Positions 52,777-61,603 of a stretch of DNA of 64,000 nt are shown piece after piece. Every line of letters begins with the position of its first letter. Position 1 is the stretch's first letter. The DNA is taken from NCBI GenBank assembly GCA_910578785.1, contig CAJTSJ010000012.1, positions 6,982-70,981 of the forward strand, in the 5' to 3' direction. Origin of the DNA: an uncultured Muribaculum sp. GTDB taxonomy: Bacteria; Bacteroidota; Bacteroidia; Bacteroidales; Muribaculaceae. A program made the position numbers and the translations under genes. Under the pieces are notes generated by a model. The model worked only from the letters and a program-made list of their open reading frames with translations, was not told the DNA's origin and did not search any database.

Positions 52777-55740
52777 ATGAAGAGATTTTTGTTATGGTCA
52801 ATAGCGGCAGCCAATATAGCTTCCGCCGGAGCGCAAATCAATTCAGCCTCGCCGGACGGCTATCTGGAACGAGGACTTAAGATGTACCAGGACCGCAATT
52901 TCCAGGGTGCGCTTGACCAGCTTAACCATTTAATGAAAATGAAGGCTTCTCCCGAAGAAATCAGGGAATGTCAATATTATATAGGTATGTCGTTGTTGCA
53001 GTCGGGCGACATCAGCCGGGCACGCAAGGAGTTTAACCGATACATGACCGAATATGCCGCCTCGGAGCGGCGCATCGATGTCATGATGGCCCTTGCCGAC
53101 TGTGACTTCTACGAAGGCGACTACGCCAAGGCTCTTGATGCCTATACAGCCATCAATCCGAAAGGCCTCAACATCGCCGCACAGGACGACTATATTTTCC
53201 GGACCGCGTTCTGCCACATGATGCTCGGCGACATGGACAAGGCCATGCGCGGTTTCGCCGGACTGACCTATTCCGACAAGTACGGCAACGCCGCACGATA
53301 TTACCAGGCCTACATCCACTATACCGAGGGCGACTACGCCAAAGCCAAGGAGCTTTTTGCGCGGGTAGACACATCGACACCTCCCGGCGACGGAGCCTTC
53401 TACTATCTGACCCAGATAGAGTTTGCGCAAGGCAACTACGAAAAGTCGCTTTCGATGGCCCGACAGGCCATACAGTCCGGAGCGCAGTTCCGTCCGGAAA
53501 TGGAGCGTGTAGCCGGAGAGTCGCTGTACAATCTCGGCAATGAAGAGGAAGCCATTCCTTATCTGCGCCGCTACGTTGCCGCCACCGACGACCCTACCCC
53601 GTCGGCCCTTTATGTGCTCGGTGTAAGCGAATACAAGACCGGCAACATCGACAACGCCATAAAGATGCTGACTCCGGTAACAGCCTGCGACGACGCCATG
53701 GGACAGTCGGCCTACCTGTACATCGGTCAGGCCAATCTGCGTCTCGGCAACATGAATTCGGCGCTGATGGCTCTCGAACAGGCGTCCAAGATGGACTACG
53801 ACCGCTCGGTACAGGAGACTGCCTACTACAACTATGCAGTAGCCCGCATGGAAGGCGGACGAACCCCGTTCGGAAGTTCCGTCAACACATTCGAGACTTT
53901 CCTGAAGCGCTATCCCAACTCGCGCTATGCGGCCGAGGTCCAGGAATATCTCGTTACAGGCTACATGACCGACAACAACTATGAACAGGCTCTTGCTTCT
54001 ATCGAGAAAGTAAAACGCCCTTCATCAAATATTCTGACCGCTAAACAGCGTGTACTCTACATACTCGGCTCGCGCGACCTGGCATCAAACAATGTGGCCC
54101 GCGCACTTACAAGATTCAAGGAGGCTAAGTCGCTGTCGAAACATAACAAATCCATCGCAACCGAATGCGACCTCTGGATCGGCGACTGCTACTATCGCCA
54201 AGGACAGTATGCACAGGCTTCCAAAGCATTCAACGACTATCTGAAAGCCACTTCCGCGTCATCGCCCAACAGAGCCATCGCCTACTACGACCTCGGCTAC
54301 AGCCGGTTCGGCGAGAAACGCTATTCGGCGGCCCGCACCGACTTCGAACGCGTACTGAAATCTAATCTAAGCGAAGAGGTGAAAGCCGATACATACAACC
54401 GCATCGGCGACTGCTACTACTACGAGTCGCAGTTCGCCAAAGCGGCCGACGCCTACGACAAAGCCTACAACCTCAATCATTCGGCAGGCGACTACGCCCT
54501 CTTCCAAAAAGCCATCATGCGCGGACTCAGCCGTGACCATCAAGGCAAGATTGACCTGCTTGACGAGATGATGGGCGAATACCCGACTTCCGGATTAATG
54601 CCCTCTGCTCTGCTCGAGAAGGCTGAAAGCCATGTGGCCATCGGCAATCCGGGCGAGGCGATAAAAGTCTACAGCCAGCTCGTCAACCGATTCCCGTCAA
54701 CCTCGCAAGGACGCAACGGATATCTGCAGTTGGCCATAACACAACTGTCGTTAGGCAACAAGGACAAAGCCATAGACTCCTATAAAAAAGTAATCAAATC
54801 ATATCCGACAAGCGAGGAAGCGCGTGTGGCTTCGGACGACCTTAAGCGCATATATGCCGACGACGGCCGTCTTAACGACTATGCCAAGTTCATCGCATCG
54901 GTGCCTAACGCCCCGAAGCTTGAAGTCTCCGAAATGGATAAGCTGACATTCATGTCGGCCGAAAAAGACTATCTGGCAAACGGCTCGGTAAGAAAAATGG
55001 CCGCATATCTTGAAGAATATCCCCGGGGCACATATGAGCCACAGGCACTCAACTATCTTGCCACGCAAGCCAACGAGGCCGGCAACGACAATGACGCGTT
55101 GCGATATGCATCAATGCTCGTAGAGCGCTACCCCGATGCCGAATCGTCGGAAGACGCCATGGCCATCAAGGGAAATATCGAGCTGAAGAAAGGCGACATC
55201 AAAACCGCCGCAAACACCTTCAAGGCCCTGGCACATAGAGCTTCGGCCTCACGCAACGTTCTGGCCGCCCAACTCGGACTTATGCGGGCGTCATTACAGC
55301 TCGGCAACTACAAAGACGCCGTCTCCGCGGCCGATAAGATTCTGGCATCCACATCAATATCCTCCGGAGCCAAGAACGAGGCCATATATTCACGTGCCGA
55401 ATCTATGTCAAAGCTCGGGAATCACGACGAAGCCGTCAAAGGCTGGTCGCAGCTGGCCAAAAACACCGACGACCTATACGGCGCAAAGTCGGCCTACTAT
55501 CTGTCGCAACACTATTTCGACACAGGCAAAACAAGCCAGGCAAAGAAATCGGTGGAACATCTGATCGACTCCAACACTCCGCATCAATACTGGATGGCAA
55601 GAGGCTACATCCTGCTCAGCGACATATACCGCAAGCAGGGCAACGACTTCGAAGCCAACGAGTATCTCAAGAGTCTCAAGGACAATTACCCCGGAGAAGA
55701 AGCCGACATATTCCAGATGATAGAGAAACGTCTTAAATAA
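52777..55740 (+). CDS. Large secreted tetratricopeptide-repeat protein
   Basis: A 987-residue protein with a signal peptide (cleavage near SAGA). The whole mature chain is a TPR solenoid with many recognisable units, for example YLERGLKMYQDRNFQGALDQ, DYAKALDAYTAINP, NYEKSLSMARQAIQ, QYAQASKAFNDYLKA, QFAKAADAYDKAYNL, NPGEAIKVYSQLVNRFPSTS and KDKAIDSYKKVIKSYPTSEE. Spacing varies from 34 to ~37 residues, as in YbgF/BamD-like sel and TPR-6 arrays. It should be periplasmic and act as a scaffold. An outer-membrane barrel gene follows 23 bases later, so the two probably work together. No named function is known to me. Confidence 0.88.
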   Translation: MKRFLLWSIAAANIASAGAQINSASPDGYLERGLKMYQDRNFQGALDQLNHLMKMKASPEEIRECQYYIGMSLLQSGDISRARKEFNRYMTEYAASERRIDVMMALADCDFYEGDYAKALDAYTAINPKGLNIAAQDDYIFRTAFCHMMLGDMDKAMRGFAGLTYSDKYGNAARYYQAYIHYTEGDYAKAKELFARVDTSTPPGDGAFYYLTQIEFAQGNYEKSLSMARQAIQSGAQFRPEMERVAGESLYNLGNEEEAIPYLRRYVAATDDPTPSALYVLGVSEYKTGNIDNAIKMLTPVTACDDAMGQSAYLYIGQANLRLGNMNSALMALEQASKMDYDRSVQETAYYNYAVARMEGGRTPFGSSVNTFETFLKRYPNSRYAAEVQEYLVTGYMTDNNYEQALASIEKVKRPSSNILTAKQRVLYILGSRDLASNNVARALTRFKEAKSLSKHNKSIATECDLWIGDCYYRQGQYAQASKAFNDYLKATSASSPNRAIAYYDLGYSRFGEKRYSAARTDFERVLKSNLSEEVKADTYNRIGDCYYYESQFAKAADAYDKAYNLNHSAGDYALFQKAIMRGLSRDHQGKIDLLDEMMGEYPTSGLMPSALLEKAESHVAIGNPGEAIKVYSQLVNRFPSTSQGRNGYLQLAITQLSLGNKDKAIDSYKKVIKSYPTSEEARVASDDLKRIYADDGRLNDYAKFIASVPNAPKLEVSEMDKLTFMSAEKDYLANGSVRKMAAYLEEYPRGTYEPQALNYLATQANEAGNDNDALRYASMLVERYPDAESSEDAMAIKGNIELKKGDIKTAANTFKALAHRASASRNVLAAQLGLMRASLQLGNYKDAVSAADKILASTSISSGAKNEAIYSRAESMSKLGNHDEAVKGWSQLAKNTDDLYGAKSAYYLSQHYFDTGKTSQAKKSVEHLIDSNTPHQYWMARGYILLSDIYRKQGNDFEANEYLKSLKDNYPGEEADIFQMIEKRLK

Positions 55741-55763
55741 ACAACCTAACAGACAATTCAACG

Positions 55764-57539
55764 ATGAATATATTAAGACACGCAACAGCATATACCCTCG
55801 GAGCATGTTTTGCCGCAGTGGCCTCAGCACAGGAACCCCTGTCAAAAGAGATTACTGTTGAGAAAGAAATTATCCCGCAGGAACGTGAGGCATCACGACT
55901 ATTCCAGCAACCGCAGCTCGTACTGCCGGCGATACAACAGAAACGCCTCAACTGGACCGACCGCGCAATTTCGGCTCCGGTCACTCCCGGCATCACCATA
56001 CTTCCGCCGAGCCAATACGCCTCAACAGTCGAACGCCAGCTTTACCGGGGTTATGTCGATGTAGGCTATTTCCCGTCGTTCCAGCTCGGAGCATCGGCAG
56101 GCTACAGATTTGTCGACGACGAATTTACACGCGCCGGAGCGTGGCTGCAATATGACGGGAGCCAGTACTCGAAGAAAAACATATACGGTATCAAACCGAC
56201 GTTCAAAGACCACTCACTGACTATCGGAGCCGACCTATCGCATAAATTTGAAGAGATAGGTACTTTGTCGGCAAACATAGGCTACGGAATGAACTCACTG
56301 TGGTTTCCGGTACCGGAATACACCTACCTTGACGGCACAATGGCCGACAACGGATTTTCACAGACAGCCAACCGATTCGGCTTAGGAGTCAACTGGGACA
56401 CCAAATTAGGCGCGCTCGACATCACGGCAGGAATAAATTATGGATTTTTCGGATTCTCGAAGCCATACACCGGCATAGACATCAAAGCGCTTAAAAATAA
56501 TTCATTCTCGGTAAGTCTCGGAGGCAAATATGCCCTTGGACAGAAATCGGCGATCGGAGCCGACATCAGCTACTCTTCGACGGCATTTACCGAGCACATG
56601 GACATCATCCTCGACTCTGACTATCTTTTCAAGGGGTTCAAAGTTCCTTCGACATCCTACGGAGTCGTCGAGTTTCATCCTTATTTCCTGTCACAAGGCG
56701 AACACTATTCGGCCAGGCTCGGCGTGGAGCTGACAGCTCAGACCGGCGATGTGTCAGGAGTGAACATAGGCCCGGATGTGCGTCTCGACTGGATGCCCTC
56801 CCAGCAGTTCTCGCTTTACGCCCAGGTTCAGTCGGCCTACATAAAGCTTAACACGCTTGGAGCCATGATGGACCGCAACCACTACATAAACCCGTCAATC
56901 GCCTATATGCCCACCCGCATGAAAGGCCAGCTTGACTTCGGGTTAGTAATCGGTCCGTTTGCCGGTGCCTCTTTTGAAGTCTGGGGCGGTATAGGCAAAT
57001 ACGACTTTGCCAACATGCCCGTGATATACAGCAACAGCTTCACCGGCAACAATCCCGCAGTCTACCCCATGGCCTGGGGAATGTACTTGCCGATGAAATT
57101 CAACAGCATCCATTACGGACTGGCGTTCAACTACAACTACCGCGACGTAGCACGTCTGCGTGTAAGCTATGAAGGCGCTCCGCAGAAACATGATGAAGGC
57201 TACATCGAATGGCAGGACCGCGCAAAAAGCGTGATAGAAGCGTCGCTTACCGTGACGCCAATCAAACCGCTCGACCTTACGCTCAGCTACCGTATACGCG
57301 CAGACCGCGCCACATGCCTGATGCAGGCCGAAGGCGATGAAATATTCAAAGGCTACCTCTACAGCTTTGTGGACTTAGGCAACGTCAACTCGCTCAACTT
57401 CTCGGCAAGCTACAGATTTAACGACCGATTCACCATCTGGGCCAATGCCGAAAACCTTCTTGGCGAAAAATGGCAATTGACATACGGAATTCCGAACGTA
57501 GGTCTGACCGGACTCGTAGGTATAGGCTATAAGTTCTGA
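55764..57539 (+). CDS. Outer-membrane beta-barrel protein paired with the TPR protein
   Basis: A 591-residue protein with a signal peptide (cleavage after ASAQ). A ~75-residue Pro/Gln/Glu-rich lead-in (EITVEKEIIPQEREASRLFQ) is followed by long alternating strands typical of an outer-membrane barrel, e.g. YRGYVDVGYFPSFQLGASAG, FGLGVNWDTKLGALDITAGI, NYGFFGFSKPY, and a terminal strand GLTGLVGIGYKF ending in Phe, the classical barrel-insertion signature. Strands resemble those of TonB-dependent receptors, but no plug domain or TonB box is visible, so it may be a plug-less relative. It shares an operon with the TPR protein; the end is marked by a bidirectional hairpin. Confidence 0.85.
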   Translation: MNILRHATAYTLGACFAAVASAQEPLSKEITVEKEIIPQEREASRLFQQPQLVLPAIQQKRLNWTDRAISAPVTPGITILPPSQYASTVERQLYRGYVDVGYFPSFQLGASAGYRFVDDEFTRAGAWLQYDGSQYSKKNIYGIKPTFKDHSLTIGADLSHKFEEIGTLSANIGYGMNSLWFPVPEYTYLDGTMADNGFSQTANRFGLGVNWDTKLGALDITAGINYGFFGFSKPYTGIDIKALKNNSFSVSLGGKYALGQKSAIGADISYSSTAFTEHMDIILDSDYLFKGFKVPSTSYGVVEFHPYFLSQGEHYSARLGVELTAQTGDVSGVNIGPDVRLDWMPSQQFSLYAQVQSAYIKLNTLGAMMDRNHYINPSIAYMPTRMKGQLDFGLVIGPFAGASFEVWGGIGKYDFANMPVIYSNSFTGNNPAVYPMAWGMYLPMKFNSIHYGLAFNYNYRDVARLRVSYEGAPQKHDEGYIEWQDRAKSVIEASLTVTPIKPLDLTLSYRIRADRATCLMQAEGDEIFKGYLYSFVDLGNVNSLNFSASYRFNDRFTIWANAENLLGEKWQLTYGIPNVGLTGLVGIGYKF

Positions 57540-57566
57540 TTCCGGGTCCCCGGCATTATCATCGTA

Positions 57567-57623
57567 AAACAGCAATAACGGACCGTCGTGATTAGCACAT
57601 ACGACAACCCGTTATTGCTGTTT
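57567..57623. terminator. Bidirectional terminator between barrel and GlsB-like genes
   Basis: A perfect 15-bp outer stem (57567-57581 with 57609-57623) flanked by A and T tracts, with a second 5-bp stem (GTCGT/ACGAC) inside the loop. The two flanking genes converge on it. Confidence 0.88.
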
Positions 57624-57646
57624 TTGTTATTGTCGCGGCAAGGCCG

Positions 57647-57898
57647 TCACTTGTTGACTGCACGGCTAAGCAACCCGACAAGCCAAAGCAACACTACCGC
57701 CCCGATCACTGATGTTATCAGGCTTCCTATGATGCCTGAAGTGTATATCCCCACCAGGCCGAATAGCCATCCGCCAAGCACACCGCCTATGATGCCGACA
57801 ATCAGATTTACAATAATACCGAATCCGCCGCCACGCATTAGCTTACCGGCCACGAAACCGGACAGGATTCCAATGATGATGTACCATACAAAGTTCAT
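57647..57898 (-). CDS. GlsB/YeaQ/YmgE family small membrane protein
   Basis: An 83-residue, three-helix membrane protein of the transglycosylase-associated (GlsB/YeaQ/YmgE) family: WYIIIGILSGFVAGKLMRG, GFGIIVNLIVGIIGGVLGGW and SLITSVIGAVVLLWLVGLLS. The family is stress-associated, and the old transglycosylase name is not backed by a catalytic site. It is the last minus-strand gene before the terminator. It lies 98 bases downstream of the XRE regulator gene, which might control it. Confidence 0.92.
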   Translation of the reverse strand: MNFVWYIIIGILSGFVAGKLMRGGGFGIIVNLIVGIIGGVLGGWLFGLVGIYTSGIIGSLITSVIGAVVLLWLVGLLSRAVNK

Positions 57899-57996
57899 AA
57901 TCAGATATATTTTAAAAATTAATCACTGATTAAGAAACGATGCCGGGCTTACATTGGTTCACATAGATCAATCCGGTGCCTTGAAATATCCGTAAC

Positions 57997-58197
57997 CTAA
58001 TCGTCATCGTCAAGTATAAATATCTCTTCTACCGGCTTCGAAAAGAATCTTGCGATTTTCAAAGCAAGCGGTGTCGACGGCAAGAACCGATTTTTCTCTA
58101 TAGCCACTATCGTCTGCCTGCTCACACCGACAGCCTCGGCCAATTGTTGCTGTGTGACACCCTTTTCGGCCCGTTCTACTTTGATTCTATTCTTCAT
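57997..58197 (-). CDS. Small XRE-family transcriptional regulator
   Basis: A 66-residue protein that is almost entirely one helix-turn-helix: KNRIKVERAEKGVTQQQLAE then AVGVSRQTIVAIEKNRFLPS and PLALKIARFFSKPVEEIF, with an acidic end. This is the compact YozG/Cro-like class. Such regulators often sit with a small membrane protein gene; here the upstream membrane protein gene overlaps its start by 11 bases. Target genes are unknown. Confidence 0.92.
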   Translation of the reverse strand: MKNRIKVERAEKGVTQQQLAEAVGVSRQTIVAIEKNRFLPSTPLALKIARFFSKPVEEIFILDDDD

Positions 58198-58594
58198 CTC
58201 CGCTCATTTTATTATAGCGCCGCATCTCAAGCCGAAATATGACCACGTAAATTATAGGAAACAGCACAAGGTTCACGATCATGAAACTGAAAAAGTCAAC
58301 ACCGTTTATGACTAACGTGCTTACTATCAACAGGGCTATATACGCATAAAGAGCGTTAAGCAATGACGACAACCTGATTGAGTGCGTCATCTCGTCTTCA
58401 CACGGCTCTTTGGAGCATACTATAAAGATTGCACCCGATGCAATGCCGATGATTATAGCGTCATTGAGAATTGTTTCGACAATCCCGGAAACTGAACACA
58501 AACTGAAATAGCACAGAACGCCCATGATAACCGCCGGAATAAACAGCAACCATCCTGCACACTGGAACCCTCTCGGAAATAGAAAATTCTTCAT
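58187..58594 (-). CDS. Small four-helix membrane protein, partner of the XRE regulator
   Basis: A 135-residue membrane protein with four hydrophobic segments (CAGWLLFIPAVIMGVLCYFS; LNDAIIIGIASGAIFIVC; LLNALYAYIALLIVSTLVIN; FFSFMIVNLVLFPIIYVVIF) and a charged tail. Between helices 2 and 3 lies SKEPCEDEMTHSIRLSS. I do not recognise a named family. Overlap with the XRE gene suggests the pair act together, perhaps with the membrane protein as sensor or target. No clear -7 box was found upstream. Confidence 0.75.
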   Translation of the reverse strand: MKNFLFPRGFQCAGWLLFIPAVIMGVLCYFSLCSVSGIVETILNDAIIIGIASGAIFIVCSKEPCEDEMTHSIRLSSLLNALYAYIALLIVSTLVINGVDFFSFMIVNLVLFPIIYVVIFRLEMRRYNKMSGDEE

Positions 58595-58693
58595 AGTCTC
58601 TAATTTTTTATTTGTTACATCTATTAACCGCCACTAAGGTAAATAAAATTTTACAAATAGTCAAGCATGCTTTACATAATTCTCAAAAAAATT

Positions 58694-59878
58694 TCAAACA
58701 AGCCTTCTTTTAAGGAAAAATCCGCGGGTAAGGAATACCAACATCATAGTGCCGAGAATCTGCGAGCACGCCGTAAACCAGAATGCGGCCGAATAACCCG
58801 CATACTCCATAATCACCCCACCCGCAATTATGCCGAGCCCCATACCTGTGTCCCAAGACGTAAGTATCGAAGAATTGGCTGTCCCTCTCTGGTCGTGCCT
58901 GGCAACAGATATGAACATATTTAGAAAGGCGGGAAACATGCGTCCATTGCCAAGTCCTATCAACAAGGCCGACATATAGTAGGCCCACACTCCGGGCGAC
59001 AAGGCAAACAAGGCGTAACCGACCGCACTTATTGCGGCTCCCTGAATAGCATTTTCACTCAGTCTTCCCTCTCGCAATGACTTGGCTCCGTAAAGGCGCG
59101 AAGCCACAAGCCCGGTCGACAACAAGACGAAAAACAGTCCCGTACCGTCTGTGATTCCAAGCTTCTCCTTGCCGTAAAGCGCCACATAATTGCTCATGAC
59201 TCCCCAGCATAGACCGAAAAACATTATGTTGAAAGCCATAAGCCAAGCACGGGTAAGAAAGAAATGATCCATGCTCAGATGCGGTTTACCCTTCACAGCC
59301 TTTCTCTCCGGCATCCGAATCGTCTTAGCACACAGCAGACCGGCAAACGCAATTGCCAGCGAAATCCAGAACAGAAGCCTGAAATTGTCTGTGGCCCCGT
59401 ATATCCAGATACCAGCAGTCGGAGCCACAGCCATTGCCACATTGTTGCTCAGTCCGTAGAAACCGATGCCTTCATTACGTCGCGCCGAAGGAAGCACATC
59501 GATGGCCACCGTACTGTTGGCCACCGTGGTCGCTCCGAATGGAAGACCGTGGAGAGTGCGCACCACCGCAAACATCAGAAGCGTACCGGCACCTATGTAG
59601 CCCGTGAAGCATATGAAGAAAAAGAAGAAGCAAAGCGTCAGAACCCTCTTGCGGTCAAACGTATCGACAATAAATCCGCTGAACGGGCGAACCACCAGCG
59701 CCGCTATGACATAGCCGGAAAGAACAATTCCGATAACATCCTTGTCGGCGTTAAACTGCTCGTCAAGGTAAATAGGCAACAGAGGAGTCAGAAGATAAAA
59801 TGAAAAGAACAGCAAGAAGTTACCGCACATGGCCTTGCAGTACTCTCTGTTCCACAAGCGTTCTTTAACTTCCGCCAT
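58694..59878 (-). CDS. Major facilitator superfamily transporter
   Basis: A 394-residue, twelve-helix MFS protein. The A-motif-like loop reads RPFSGFIVDTFDRKRVLTL after helix 2, and helix 5 has the Gly/Ser-rich ANSTVAIDVLPSARRNEGIG. This pattern fits drug/H+ antiporter-like exporters and also uncharacterised sugar or metabolite exporters, so the substrate is open. It starts 3 bases after the rmuC-like gene, so the two are cotranscribed. Confidence 0.9.
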   Translation of the reverse strand: MAEVKERLWNREYCKAMCGNFLLFFSFYLLTPLLPIYLDEQFNADKDVIGIVLSGYVIAALVVRPFSGFIVDTFDRKRVLTLCFFFFFICFTGYIGAGTLLMFAVVRTLHGLPFGATTVANSTVAIDVLPSARRNEGIGFYGLSNNVAMAVAPTAGIWIYGATDNFRLLFWISLAIAFAGLLCAKTIRMPERKAVKGKPHLSMDHFFLTRAWLMAFNIMFFGLCWGVMSNYVALYGKEKLGITDGTGLFFVLLSTGLVASRLYGAKSLREGRLSENAIQGAAISAVGYALFALSPGVWAYYMSALLIGLGNGRMFPAFLNMFISVARHDQRGTANSSILTSWDTGMGLGIIAGGVIMEYAGYSAAFWFTACSQILGTMMLVFLTRGFFLKRRLV

Positions 59879-59881
59879 GGC

Positions 59882-61360
59882 CTATTCCTCCTCCTCAAGA
59901 CCTTTGATCTGTTTCTTAGGTGTCACACCGAGCGATTTCAGATTTTCCATTCGGCGCATGATGTTGCCTCGGCCTTCATACAGACGGTCCTTGGCCAGAT
60001 TAAACGTCTTCGAAAGGCGGGCAATCTGGGACTCGATGTCAAGAAACGTATCGGAGAATCCGGCCATCTTCTCATACATGTCGGTGGCGCTCTTGACTAT
60101 CTGCTCCACATTCTTGCCCTGACGGTCATACTGCCACAGGTTGTAGGCCAACTGCAAGGCCATCATAAGATTGCTGGGCGAAATCACAATTATGCGCTTC
60201 TTGTAGGCATACTGGCTCAAATCGGGCTGACACTTCATGGCCGATATATAGCTGCTCTCGATAGGCATATACATAAGCACGTAGCCCACAGCGTCGCTGA
60301 CTACATTGTCGTAGGCTTTCTCAGCAAGCTCGTCGATGTGGCGCCGCACGCTTCTGACATGCTCCTTCATCAACCGTTCGCGCATCTCTTCGCTGTCGGC
60401 CTGTACAGCTTCGGCATAAGCAGTAAGCGACACTTTGGAGTCGATGACCACAGAACGGCCTTCGGGGAAACGCACCACAACATCCGGGCGCAGATTGCGG
60501 CCATCCTCATTCTTGGTCGATTCCTGGATAAAATACTCTTCATTCTTGCGCAAGCCACTGTTTTCAAGCATCTTTTCAAGCAACATTTCGCCGAAATCGC
60601 CCTGCACCTTGGAGTCTCCTTTAAGAGCCTTGGTCAGATTTGAGGCATCGTCGCCTATACGTTGCGTCTGCTCACGTATCGATGCCACTGCCTGTTCCTG
60701 GGTCTGCTGGAAAAGCTTCATGGTGGCCTCAAACGACTGTTCAAGCTGTTTCTTGCTCACCTCGTTCTGAGTCTTGCTCTCCTCTACCGAACGCTTGAAT
60801 TCAGCGAACTGCTCCTTTATCGGTTTCATAAGCTCATCCATCTGACGGCGGTTTGTCTCCTGAAGCGACTCCTGCTTCAAGGCAAGCTCCTTCAGGGCCG
60901 ATTTCTGCAGTTCCTCGCGCAGAAGATCAATCTTCTGCGCCCACTGGCGGTCGCTTTCAGCTCTAAGCTCCGCCGAATGAGCCTGCTCCTTAAGCATTCT
61001 CTGGTTGGCGGCTTCCACTATCTCCTTTGAATGCGCTTTCTCCCCGGCAATGGCCTCCTCATACCGATGTCTTATATCTTCTATTTCACGCATATGGTCT
61101 GCAGCAATCCGGTCACGGTCACGCTCCAGACTCTCTATTTTGGCCGACATCACTTGCGATGCCGTTCTGAGCTCCGACAGTTCCACGGCGGCCGAATCAT
61201 ACTGGCCGTTACGCAACTCCAGCTCCTTCTGCAGCCGTCCGTTGTCAGCCTCAAGCATGGCGGTTCTCGTGGAAAGTGCCGTACCGGCGCTTCTCGAATA
61301 CAATATTCCAATCAGAACACCAACAACAATCCCTACTATAATATATAAAATGGCAATCAT
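59882..61360 (-). CDS. rmuC: RmuC-family DNA recombination protein
   Basis: A 492-residue protein: one N-terminal membrane helix (residues ~3-23), a long coiled coil (~35-230), then the nuclease-like RmuC domain. Domain landmarks are KGDSKVQGDFGEMLLEKMLE, NLRPDVVVRFPEGRSVVIDS, KVSLTAYAEAVQ and YVLMYMPIESSYISAM, which fits a PD-(D/E)XK-type core with the Asp and Lys of VIDSKVSL. RmuC limits DNA inversion at short inverted repeats in E. coli. The start is ATG 61360. The MFS gene follows by 3 bases. Confidence 0.95.
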   Translation of the reverse strand: MIAILYIIVGIVVGVLIGILYSRSAGTALSTRTAMLEADNGRLQKELELRNGQYDSAAVELSELRTASQVMSAKIESLERDRDRIAADHMREIEDIRHRYEEAIAGEKAHSKEIVEAANQRMLKEQAHSAELRAESDRQWAQKIDLLREELQKSALKELALKQESLQETNRRQMDELMKPIKEQFAEFKRSVEESKTQNEVSKKQLEQSFEATMKLFQQTQEQAVASIREQTQRIGDDASNLTKALKGDSKVQGDFGEMLLEKMLENSGLRKNEEYFIQESTKNEDGRNLRPDVVVRFPEGRSVVIDSKVSLTAYAEAVQADSEEMRERLMKEHVRSVRRHIDELAEKAYDNVVSDAVGYVLMYMPIESSYISAMKCQPDLSQYAYKKRIIVISPSNLMMALQLAYNLWQYDRQGKNVEQIVKSATDMYEKMAGFSDTFLDIESQIARLSKTFNLAKDRLYEGRGNIMRRMENLKSLGVTPKKQIKGLEEEE

Positions 61361-61482
61361 AATTTCAGCATATAATACAATTTACTATTTCCGTGTAAAA
61401 TTACTAATTATCCCGGAGTCGTAAAAATTATATTTGCCAAGGAAACTTCCCGCAACCACGCCTGCACGGACTGAATGGGATG

Positions 61483-61494
61483 TGTAAATTTACA
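61483..61494. promoter_or_regulatory. Palindrome TGTAAATTTACA in the rmuC/serine hydrolase divergent gap
   Basis: A perfect 12-bp inverted repeat of half-site TGTAAA. A second arrangement of the same half-site occurs 82 bases on, just before the serine hydrolase gene. Candidate operator; which gene it would control is not clear. Confidence 0.4.
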
Positions 61495-61576
61495 ATTATA
61501 CAGTCCGTTCACATTTTAACTACAAATTGCATAAAAAACGATTAAGGCAATTTTTATATATTTATTTTAATGTACA

Positions 61577-61589
61577 TTTACAATGTAAA
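61577..61589. promoter_or_regulatory. Palindrome TTTACA-A-TGTAAA before the serine hydrolase gene
   Basis: Inverted repeat of the same six bases as the 61483 site but in the opposite order, 14 bases before ATG 61604, where it would overlap the transcription or translation start. The remainder of the 61361-61603 gap is AT-rich with no Bacteroidetes -7 box that I can find. Confidence 0.4.
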
Positions 61590-61603
61590 AAATATTAGCC
61601 GTT

